Assembly (NCBI GenBank): GCA_944472155.2
Contig: OX235277.1
Coordinates: 28,158,804 to 28,222,803, forward strand
Direction of reading: 5' to 3'
Length of the DNA stretch: 64,000 nucleotides
DNA from: Trichobilharzia szidati
Lineage: Eukaryota; Platyhelminthes; Trematoda; Strigeidida; Schistosomatidae
Position 1 is the first letter of the stretch, and every line of letters begins with the position of its first letter. Under the pieces are notes generated by a model that worked only from the letters and a program-made list of their open reading frames with translations, had not been told where the DNA came from and did no database searches. This document shows positions 55,616 to 64,000 of this stretch, in pieces. The position numbers and the translations under genes were made by a program.

Positions 55616-56368
55616 GGCCAAGTTAAACTTTAAGCACCACTAACTACCAGTGGAGTGCTACCGCACCAATGACATTGAAACGCTCACCGAGCAAGTTAGT
55701 GAAACCTGGCATATAATGTTGCCATCATCAATAAAATATGCTCATAGAAGTGTTATGCTGTCAAATGGGATATCTGGCAAGTTTCAGCTTAGGTTTGGGG
55801 AAGATTAAGTTACGCTTTAAGCCAAGGACAATTTAGGATTAGGTTTACCTAACGAGGGCGACATTAAGGTTGGTTCTAATTAGATTACAGTTATTTTAGG
55901 GATATTTTTAACGTTAGTGTTAGGTTCAGGAAAGATTCGTGCCATTGTTAAGGTTAGAAGACCTAATTACTCTGTGCACTGTGGTAGAGTATAATTCCAC
56001 TGTGAGTAACATTTATTTTGATAAAGTCTCACAGTGTTATAAAGTAAGTAATATTTACTGATGACGTTTCGAGCACAATTTATTCCTCAGCAAATATCAC
56101 TGTATAACACCTTAGTGTTATGAGACTTTTTCAAAATAAATTTTACCCAGAATGGAATTATACTCTGTTGATACTCCAACCTAAAAGTGTGAGCTACTTT
56201 TATCATATTTGATAGAAAGGGATCCTCTGTAACACTTTTAGACAGATTTTATGCATTTTTTTCTTAAATACATTTATTCTATACACAAAAATGCCTCCTT
56301 CACGTGATTTGTGCGTTCGAGGTCATTTGCTGATTGGTAGATAGTGGTGCTTAAAGTTTAACTTTGCC
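55616..56368. mobile_element. Non-autonomous Merlin MITE
   Basis: The termini GGCCAAGTTAAACTTTAAGC (left) and GGCAAAGTTAAACTTTAAGC (right, reverse complement) match those of the Merlin at 25580-26568, differing at one position (TTTAAGC versus TTTAGAC). No transposase is encoded. No 8-bp duplication: the flanks are taaaactc and gtagtgag. An internal 15-bp stem hairpin lies at about 56040-56100. Confidence 0.8.
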
Positions 56369-56526
56369 GTAGTGAGATTGTCTAATGAAATATTACAATA
56401 TGTAACAGTTGTACTTAATACAATGAGGCAATGAAACACATAAATAAATCCTGTGTGGCACTATTTAAAACACTGTCTAGCAATGACAAGAGTTAAAAAA
56501 CGGGAGTCGGATATATATATATATAT

Positions 56527-58740
56527 GATGGAGAAGATTTGTAGCTCATGTGGATGATTTTGATGTGGTTCTGTTCTCTGAGCTGGATAGTTAATTTGCG
56601 AAGCTTTCATCGCCCTACTAGGCAACATCTTCAGCGCATACTTCAATTTGAAGTGAGCTTTCAGATTTCTCCACGAGTTTATTAGTCATCTCTCCTGGTG
56701 ACCTCGGACGTGATTGGTTGTTTTCGTGTGTTTTCACACCCTCTAGGCTACTCGAATTGGGACTGATTGTTTCCTTGACCTGAAGTTTGACCCTTTGTGT
56801 GTGAGATTTCCTTCTTATCGATTGGTAAATTTTGTCTATGTCAATGTGTCTATTGATTGATGATTCACTGGAATACCAGGCTTCTAAAAATTCTCTAGCA
56901 CTTTTGGTGTTTCCTCTGTCTAATATTTGAACGTTGTCCCAGTCGAATTGATGTCCGTGGTTGGCTGTATGCAACGATATGAGATAGTGGATGTCATGTC
57001 TTTTGACGGCTGGTTTGTGATCATGGATACGAAGACGAAGGGGACGTCCACTTTGGCCAATGTTGTATTTTTCGCAGTTGTTACAATTTATTTTGTAGAT
57101 GATGTTGGTTTTATCTTCTTTGTATCTTCTTTCGTTGTTGAGTCTTTTGGTTAACATAGAACTGAATGAAGTGATATGGCTGGTTTGTGTTCGACGTCAA
57201 TTCCTTAATGTTTGAAGAGTCTTGCAGTGATATCTGAGATGTCCTTTATTTATGGTAGGGCGATTTTCTTTTTGCTTTCGTTAAGGGCCTTTGGTTTGAA
57301 AGGTTTGTTTGAGGGTATATATCTTTTCATGAAATTCCGGGGATATCCACTCATTTGGAAGACGTCCATGAGATATCTCTCTTCAAATTTCCTTAAGGTG
57401 TGAGTGCTGCAATGAGTCCTGTCTCTCTTGAATAGTGTTTGTATACAGTTCCTTTTGTGTGTTATTGGATTGTTGCTGTTGTAATTCAGTATTTGGTCCG
57501 TGTGGGTTGATTTTCTATAAACTTGAATTTCGCTTGACTAAGACGTTCAAAAATGGGATTTTGTTCTCGGATTCCTCTTCTCTTGTGAATTTGATGTCGT
57601 TGAAGACGTTGTTTATTACGTTTTGAGTTTTATCTAACTCGTTTCTTTTGATTATTACAAATGTGTCGTCCACGTAAAGTTTCCAAATATTGGGTTTGAT
57701 CTTTGGTAGGTATTGTTTTCGAGCCTTCGCATCACTGCTTCCGCAATCAAACCTGACATTGGCTATCCCATGGGTGTTCCTTTGACTTGTTCATATATTT
57801 GGCCCTTGAATTGGAAGTACGTTGTTAGGCATAGGTTTATGCATTCCATTTAACTTGTGTGTTGCATTTTTGATTGTTGTGGGAAGTGTTCGTAGTTGCT
57901 GAGTAATTGCTCCATTGTCTCTTTTGCTAGTTTCTGTCCGATTGAGGTATATAATGCTGTGACGTCGAAGGATATGATTATTTCTTGGTTATCTATTTGA
58001 ATGCCTCTGATTTTCTCTAGAAATCGGATAGCAGAATTGATGGAGTGATCACAAGATTCCGTTAGGTGTTTCAATTTTCTGTATAATTCTTTGGATAAAT
58101 TGTATGTTGGAGTTCCTGGGAGTGATACAATTGGTCGTAACGGGATATTTGCCTTGTGTATTTTGGGTCTTCCGTAGAATCAGTGTAGGACTGGTCCACT
58201 GGATTTCATTAACCATTGGTTTTGTTTTGTGATCTGACCAGTTTTGGTGAGCTTGTTTAAGGTTCTTTGGATGCAGTTGTCTAATGTTTGTATGGGATTT
58301 GTTGGCAGTTGTCGATATACATCTTCGTCTTTGAGTAGTTCTTCAGCTTTCTTACTGTATTCTTCTCTATCCATTACTACTGTTGTTCTTCCTTTGTCAG
58401 CTGGTAGAATGACGATGTCCTTCCTATTTTTCAGCTTTTTGAGGGCCTTTAATTCTTGAGAGTTGAGTTGTGTGTGTTGTTTTATTCTGTTTTACCATTG
58501 GCACAATTGTTTGGCGTATCTCTTCGTATGTCTCCTCGTTCAAGTTTGAAGATTTGAGTAATGATTCAAGGGCAACGAACAAATCTGTTTTCGAAGTGTC
58601 TCCAGTGTTAGAAAAGAAAAGGCGTTCAGCAAAGAGTTACTCTTTTCGGCGATATCATTCTCAAGCTGTACAAACCGCAAATTTATAGTAATTTTTCTTG
58701 GCAACAAAAGGAATATTTCCAAAGATGTGTTAATGCAATT
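56527..58740 (-). mobile_element. Penelope-like element family 4, RT and GIY-YIG
   Basis: On the minus strand: YSKKAEELLKDEDVYRQLPT (58374-58180), RT blocks EIIISFDVTALYTSIGQKLA (58074-57850), MGxPMSGLIAEAVMRRLEN (57780), LYVDDTFVIIKRNELD (57690-57650; YVDD intact), then MLTKRLNNERRYKEDKTN, YKINCNNCEKYNIGQSGR, LRIHDHKPAVKRHDIHYL (57157-56618) ending EVCAEDVA. Frameshifts separate the parts. The GIY-YIG core has YNIG. The 3' end reaches a (TA)n at 56509-56526. Confidence 0.82.
56598..56640 (-). ncRNA. Hammerhead ribozyme-like motif, Penelope family 4 UTR
   Basis: On the minus strand: TGCG, CTGAAGA (matches the CTGANGA core), one extra T, GTTGCC / GGCGAT around a TAGTAG loop (six pairs, two G-U), GAA, palindromic AGCT, T, then CGCA, which pairs with TGCG. 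The layout equals that at 53071-53115, including the extra base after the core and a palindromic stem III. It overlaps the end of the ORF. Confidence 0.45.
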
Positions 58741-59043
58741 GTTAATTTTTTGACAACAAATTACGTAATTTAGAAGGCGTTAATCGGTTAGAAACTAAAA
58801 TAAAGTTACAAAAGTAGGTTGGGTGACGTAATCTAATTGCTAGGGTTCAATGAAAAATGAATGAGAGTCAAGTTAATAATCTGAGTAGAATTCACTTAAA
58901 AATAAACGAAATTGGAGTTAGCAACAGTCGTCATGAGGGTAGAGATTTAATAGAGGGTGGGGGTAGAAAATAATGCAATTAAGAAACAGACAAAGAAAGA
59001 AGAAAGAGGTAAGACAAAATTACGTATTTGGTGTTAAGATAGA

Positions 59044-59433
59044 TCAGGACCATTGTAGATTTAGTGACTGAACAAACTTCTTTTGTATGCAGAGTTCAGG
59101 ATTCAATATGTGAATTGTCATTGCTTCTGCAGCTTGAAGAAGTTTAATTCGTACTCTTTTGGCAAGGTTCCCACGTATTGTGTAGATAACTGAGAAGTTG
59201 TTTTGTGGGTTTGCTTGGTGTCCAGATTCGATCAAGTGTTCTAGGATAGAGCTGTGGCGGGCGGATCTTCTTTCTCCTTTATAAAACCATGAAGGTAAGT
59301 GTTCGCGGATTCGTTTGGATAGCAAACGCTGGGTACGGCCGACATACCTAGCTCCACATGAGCAGGTGAATTGGTAGATGCACATTGATGAGGCCCCCAG
59401 TGGAAGCTTATCCTTCACGTTCGTGCGAATCAT
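59044..59433 (-). pseudogene. Penelope-like GIY-YIG endonuclease domain
   Basis: In the same frame as the RT, reached after two stops. FTCSCGARYVGRTQRLLSKR, IREHLPSWFYKGE, SILEHLIESGHQ, then LCIQKKFVQSLNLQWS. The C-x-C-G-x-x-Y-V-G-R-T block is the GIY-YIG nuclease signature used for target cleavage. Confidence 0.9.
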
Positions 59434-59520
59434 TGGTTTCGTAGAGAAAGTTAGTCTGAGTTCAGCTGCGAAGAAGGTTTTCTTCAGTGAACGCTATAGG
59501 CGGTTTCTCAGTATTTCTGT

Positions 59521-60609
59521 TCAAGAATCTCCGTTGAATTGTAAATTCAAATAGAGAAGTTTCTTGGGAGCAGTAAGCATGGACGGTTTTTGTGTTTTGG
59601 GCTTCATAGCTTTTGTGATGAAACGTTTCGGGTAACCGTTTTCAAGGAGGATTCTTTTCAGGGTCTTCAGCTCCTCTTCTATAGTTTCCGGTCTGCAAAT
59701 GTTGTGGATTCTGTGAGTCAGTGAGAGGATTAGATTTCGTTTTGTATATAGAGGCACCAAACTGTAAAAGCTGATGAGTTGTCCATTCCATGTCGGTTTT
59801 CTGTGAATGGATCTTTTGAGTGTCCCATCTTGTTCACGTCTTGCTAGTTGCACGTCCAGAAAAGATATTGTTGCGTTGGACTCCTTATCTAGTGTGAACT
59901 GGATTGCTGGATGGCAACTGTTGAAGAAGTCCATTATGTTCTCCAAATTTTCTTCATTATTGGCGATAATAAAAGTATCGTCCACGTATCTCTTGTAGAA
60001 CCCGAAGTTATCTATTGTCTTCTTTAGGTGTGTATTTTCTAGCTTTGACATGAAAATATCTGCAAGCAGAGGGCCGAGTGGTGAGCCCATAGCTATACCA
60101 TCTTTTTGTCTATATATTTCATTATTGAAAGTGAATTGGACGTTTAGAGTGCATCTTAATAGGAGTTCCTTCAAATAGTCCGTGGGTATACCAATGTTCA
60201 TCTCCTTTGAATCAATATATTCACATATAAAGCATATTGTTTCGGTTAGTGGGACGTTTGTAAACAGTGATACTACATCTAGTGAGAACATGGTTTGATT
60301 GGAAACGCTGACGTTTTCAATGGAATCGACAAAATCGAAGGAGTCTCGAAGTGAGTGGCGGGAGATTTGCTTTCTGACTGGTTCTAGTATGTCTACTAGC
60401 CATTGTGCGGTACTGTGATAAGGTGAATTAGTCATATCGAGGATGGGTCGGAGAGGTACGTCTTTCTTGTGCACTTTTGGTAATCCATATAGCTGGGGTA
60501 TATTTGAGCCCGATGGTTTCAACGATTCGAAGGTTTCAGGATCGATGAATGATTCAGTCTTTAGTTTTCGGAGGAGGTTAGTTAGTTTTTGTTCAGTTTG
60601 TTCCGTCAT
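59521..60609 (-). pseudogene. Penelope-like reverse transcriptase (intact catalytic core)
   Basis: 362 codons: IPQLYGLPKVHKKDVPLRPI, FSLDVVSLFTNVPLTETICF (first catalytic Asp), YRQKDGIAMGSPLGPLLADI, GFYKRYVDDTFIIANNEENL (YVDD intact), ISFLDVQLARREQDGTLKR. Ends at an in-frame TGA. Penelope RTs are related to telomerase. The frame is shifted with respect to the N-terminal block. Confidence 0.9.
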
Positions 60610-60637
60610 GTTCTTTTCGTTTGCTGGTTTTATGAAT

Positions 60638-61192
60638 TTAGATTCGTCGGATATGATGGTCAGCAGTGTCTCCAGTGTTGTAGTTTAATCCTTTTTGTAG
60701 TAGTTGTTGTTCTATTTTTAATAGTGGTTTTTTTGATAGGTTGACTACGCAGTTAATAGGTGTTTTGTCTGGTTGTTGTTTTCTAATCTTGGCTAGCTTG
60801 GTTTTGAGACCTCTCCGTCTTTGTTCTCTGTGTCTTCCACCTGACAATGTAATTGCGGTGATCAGCGTTGACAGCTCTTCCTGGTTAAGGGTTTTCTCTA
60901 GGTTTTCCTTTTGGGCATCTATTATTTGTTGATATTTTTTGATCCGATAATGTGCGTCTGTAATCATTAATTTGACCATTCGTCTTCCGCATTGTTCGGC
61001 CAATTTCCATCCCATTGGGCAGTTGACTGGTGGTTTGTATCTGACACTGGTCGGTAGGATTTGATGACGAAGGCACTCATGGAGAAAGAATAATTGTTCT
61101 CTGGTGTATCTTCGCCTTTTGGCGAAGTCTTCCCACTTTCTGTTCAAAAGTGCTGTCTTTGGTATACCTAAGGTGTAGTCACACGCTTTCAT
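60638..61192 (-). pseudogene. Penelope-like N-terminal domain
   Basis: 184 codons from Met 61192 (MKACDYTLGIPKTALLNRK). It has basic, helical segments (RREQRRRGLKTKLAKIRK-like) and ends NTGDTADHHIRRI where the frameshift occurs. The start was chosen as the first Met in the block. Function of this domain is not known. Confidence 0.75.
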
Positions 61193-61200
61193 TCCATTTT

Positions 61201-61520
61201 ATCTTTGATAACTATTCATGTAAGGAAAAAGAAGACATATAAGCGAACAGTATTCCTGTTTTCAATTAGATCTTCTTCGGGCTTTACTCTAATTTACATA
61301 GATTTACATAAAACAATTTTAACCAATGACGGTGATTTTGTTGATCAAATAATAATAATAATGATAATAATAGTAATAGTAATGTGGTAAATGTTTTGAA
61401 CGTCATTAATAACGATGATTATAATGATAACAAAATAATATTGATAATAAGGTTAATGCCGGTTGACGATAAGAATAACAAAGGTAGTAATATGTGTTTT
61501 CTATATTTTGCTTTGTAAGG
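61201..61520. other. A+T-rich spacer with (AAT)n-like tracts
   Basis: aataataataatgataataa at 61349-61375 and similar. Upstream of the Penelope start; no promoter supported. Confidence 0.5.
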
Positions 61521-61716
61521 ATTACTTTTGTTTTTACGAGTTGATCACGGATTGATATCAGTTAGAGAACCACTGAAAACCAGGGAGTACTAGACAGCTG
61601 TTTCATCCTAGTTTGGGAATCATCGGCAGGATGAAACAGCTGTCCAGTACTTCAGTGCTGGTTTTCAATGGTTCTCTAACTGATATCAATCCGTGATCAA
61701 CTCGTAAAAAGTAATA
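61521..61716. mobile_element. MITE with long inverted termini, copy 3
   Basis: A near-perfect palindrome: tacgagttgatcacggatt, gatatcagttagagaacca and cagctgtttcatcctagttt on the left, mirrored on the right, with a short loop near 61620. Same family as 6979-7355 and 50700-50935. Confidence 0.82.
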
Positions 61717-61860
61717 TGTGTGTATATGCAGACAATTCAATAAATAAATTAGGTCAAATCTCAAAAGTTACGTAATACTAAGCGTGAAGTGGACAAATAA
61801 TCAGAGTTTAAATAAATATCATAAAAGTACGAAGGAAATGGAAAATAAGAAAGGGTGGGA

Positions 61861-63820
61861 GGGTTTTGATTAGAATTCACCTAGGCGGAGCAAGGGAGAG
61901 ACAAAGGTAGAACAAACTTGTTTTGTTGTATGCAAACACATTGGAATTGTTCTGTCGAATTAATTCCTATAGCTTCGACTATGTGTAAAAGGCGGGTTCA
62001 AATTCCGTTCGAAAGGATAGATGGAATGCGATAGATAACTTTTAAGGCACTACTTCTGCCCACACTTGTTGACCGCTATCAATCAAATAATCCAAAATAG
62101 AAGTTCTTATAGATTTTATTTGGCCTTTTCTGAACCATGAAGGAAGATGCTCATTAATACGTTTGTTGAGCTGTCTAGTTGTTCGCCCCATATAGCTGTC
62201 TCCACGGGAGTAAATAAATTTGCAGATACACATAGAAGTGGCACAGCTAGTTAGCTTGTCTTTCACTTGAGCAATCATAATTGGTCGGCTGGAAAATAAC
62301 AAACAAAGGGTGGCGGTAGTATAAGTCCGTTTTATCGCTCTCGATAATCTCAGATGTAGGACTTCACTAGCCACGTCCCTATTAAATTGCAATTTAAGGA
62401 ACAGTTGTTTCATTTTAACTGTTGTCAGTTTCTCTTTATCATACCAGGCGTTCATGCGTCGCCTAACAAATCTACTAGGATAACCCATTTGGACCAGCGT
62501 ATCTGTGATGTATCCTAACTCACTTTCTGGGAAGTCATCTGTACAGGTCCTTCTTGCTCTATTCGTCAGACATCTGACCAAATTGATTTTGCTTTCCATA
62601 TTTGTTTGTTTATTAGAGACATCACACAGTGAAACAGTATTATTCACAATCTTTACTGGATGAAGAAGTTTCGAACACAATTTGCTTATTGTCCATAAAT
62701 ATACCAATTATAACCACACAAATTCGTAACTTGAGTTTTATAGTTTTCTTTGTTCTCTCCTATTTCTCGTACGGGTAGTAGAATTTTCCAGATATCTGGG
62801 ACAGGTGTTGAATCATTCCTATTACACGTATTCCCTGTCGGTTGATTCGAAAAATAAAGTTTCCGTTATCAATCTGTCCTTCCACCCTGTTACATTAGAT
62901 TTTAAAACTGTCATCTTATCCCATCCCACTGTGTTGTATTGTTGTGTGTAACTGCATGTAGCGAGTTCTATAGTTGAAATATTCTCCAGATTTCTTATCT
63001 TATTCGGATCAACTAATCTCGATTTTGCTAGGTTTTTATGCTCGGCTAGTCTGACTGCCCCTGTTCTACTACTTCGACCTATGCGTTTGACCAGACAATC
63101 ATTGAAGGATATTAGATAAACTAAATTGTTTTGTTTAATTGGCTCCACAGGATTGATCCTTTAACCGACAAGGCTTGTTTATAATTGAGTTTGTGGGTTT
63201 GAATGCTAGCCACTTCTATTCCTGCCTTGTTAAGAATTCTACTTAAGGTTTTCGAGGTTCCTTCTTTGTATGGAATTACTATTGATGATATTTAAATTCC
63301 CTATTGTTGGTATTGTCATTATCCTGTGCATGTTTGACATGCATGTCATCATTAATATTATTATTATTTTCATCACTACCACTATTATTATTATTAATTT
63401 TATTTTTATGTTTTTCTACATACTTCCTGATTAATTTATCAGGGTAATTATTACGTTTCAAAGCTTCTCTTATTTGCCTCACTTCCTGTCTTGGATTTTC
63501 TCCGGTACTATTTAGTATTGATTTTGTATCGGATTGGTTCATAACTGAGGAAATGTGTATATTGTCCTACAGATGTAGGTTTTCTATAGACATATATATA
63601 TTTTGAGTGAACCATTCTCTCTTCGGCTCAGTTGAACATCAAGGAAGTGTAGTCTACCATCATGTTCTTCTTCACAAGTGAAGGTGAGCGACGGATGTGC
63701 ATCATTAAATTTTGCTAACATTTCATTCTTGTTAGCTTTCTCATCAAAAAACATAATAAAGGTATCATCAATATGACTAAAATAAGAATCCATTTTATCG
63801 ATTATTTGTTTCATTGGGAA
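61861..63820 (-). mobile_element. Penelope-like element family 1, split by a nested family 2 element
   Basis: From 63820: SHIDDTFIMFFDEKANKNEM and LHFLDVQLSRRENGSLK (RT, catalytic IDD intact), then YRKPTSVGQYTHF to the insertion at 63517. It resumes at 62582 with NLVRCLTNRARRTC, QMGYPSRFVRRRMNAWYDKE, AIKRTYTTATLCLL, then GIY-YIG KFIYSRGDSYMGRTTRQLNK (YMG in place of YIG/YVG). 5'-truncated at 63820. Multiple small lesions. Confidence 0.85.
62592..63516 (-). mobile_element. Penelope-like element family 2, nested, 10-bp target duplication
   Basis: A 925-bp insert flanked by attgattttg at 62582-62591 and 63517-63526. It encodes NPRQEVRQIREALKRNNYPD (63542-63279 frame) and a GIY-YIG remnant RTGAVRLAEHKNLAKSRLVD (63148-62822), then the 3' UTR ending caaacaaatatggaaag. 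It is related to 48609-50006. The host family 1 frame reads KINLVRCL across the virtual empty site. Confidence 0.88.
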
Positions 63821-64000
63821 TATTTAAAGAAGAGCAAGACGAGTAACAGCATTATATTCGGAATAGCCATCATTAGTTAACAATCAGATATTTGAGTGAT
63901 AATTGTGTTTTCAAAAACGTTTCAATTCATGTATAATCCCCATTAAGGCATTAATGAAAACAAAACACGTAGATCAGCGAAGAGTCTCTTTTCGCCGGCG
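63821..64000. other. Window edge, nothing recognised
   Basis: No element or gene seen. Confidence 0.5.

Larger units (their letters stand above)
58741..61200 (-). mobile_element. Penelope-like element family 1, nearly complete
   Basis: A 5' Met at 61192 and three minus-strand coding blocks cover about 716 codons, followed by an AT-rich 3' UTR to about 58741. Only three lesions were found: one frameshift near 60640-60680 and in-frame stops at 59521-59523 (TGA) and 59494-59496 (TAG). It is the most intact transposon here and probably the youngest of its family. No flanking duplication was seen. Confidence 0.88.

Noticed and set aside
56040..56105. Hammerhead-like CTGAGGA ... CGAAACGTC on the minus strand of the Merlin MITE
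   Set aside because: The CTGA pairs in a 15-bp hairpin with TCAG after the supposed cleavage site, and no stem II can form between the core and GAAA.
1..64000. CRISPR array, bacterial operons or a phage-like defence system
   Set aside because: No direct repeats with unique spacers, no ribosome-binding-site spaced genes; all evidence points to an animal nuclear genome.

Overview
This is AT-rich animal DNA, almost certainly from a blood fluke (Schistosoma or a close schistosomatid). Three things point there: the repeat mix (RTE- and CR1-clade LINEs, Penelope-like elements with GIY-YIG endonucleases, Ty3/Gypsy elements, a Merlin DNA transposon), the long introns packed with repeats, and one gene whose first intron is only 40 bp. 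The species cannot be named from the sequence alone. There are no bacterial operons, no CRISPR array and no listed pathogen.

Host genes. The only confident protein-coding gene is the 5' half of a mitochondrial NAD-dependent isocitrate dehydrogenase alpha subunit (IDH3A) on the minus strand. It has four coding exons between 15902 and 8433, separated by introns of 40 bp, about 1.06 kb and about 5.9 kb. The remaining exons were not found at lower coordinates. One tRNA-Ser(GCT) lies at 35465-35546. A 56-codon open stretch at 27430-27600 (minus) reads like a protein but was not identified.

Layout. 1-6.2 kb: RTE fragments, a CR1 3' end and a Penelope fragment, including one RTE nested in another with a 9-bp target duplication. 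7-16 kb: IDH3A, with SINEs, an inverted pair of a 390-bp repeat and a palindromic MITE. 16-19 kb: little that is recognisable. 19.3-20.6 kb: a dead Gypsy fragment. 21.0-25.5 kb: a CR1 element carrying two nested insertions. 25.6-26.6 kb: a Merlin transposon with an 8-bp duplication. 27.7-28.6 kb: RTE. 28.8-33.3 kb: a Gypsy pol split by a LINE that made a 43-bp target duplication. 34-35.8 kb: RTE, tRNA, and a SINE with an RTE-like tail. 36.3-37.4 kb: an inverted Penelope pair. 37.5-42.2 kb: a nearly complete but dead Gypsy. 42-53.5 kb and 56.5-63.8 kb: a dense graveyard of at least four Penelope-like families, several nested or inverted. The best preserved copy (58.7-61.2 kb) has only one frameshift and two stop codons.

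How it fits together. Apart from IDH3A and the tRNA, the window is layered retroelement and transposon insertions whose order can often be read from target-site duplications. The most interesting signals are: Penelope insertions whose two 3' ends face outward; two hammerhead-ribozyme-like motifs in Penelope 3' regions; a SINE that appears to borrow the RTE tail; and a LINE deletion derivative that keeps ORF1 and the 3' UTR but lost its RT. All calls come from reading the sequence; no database search was run.
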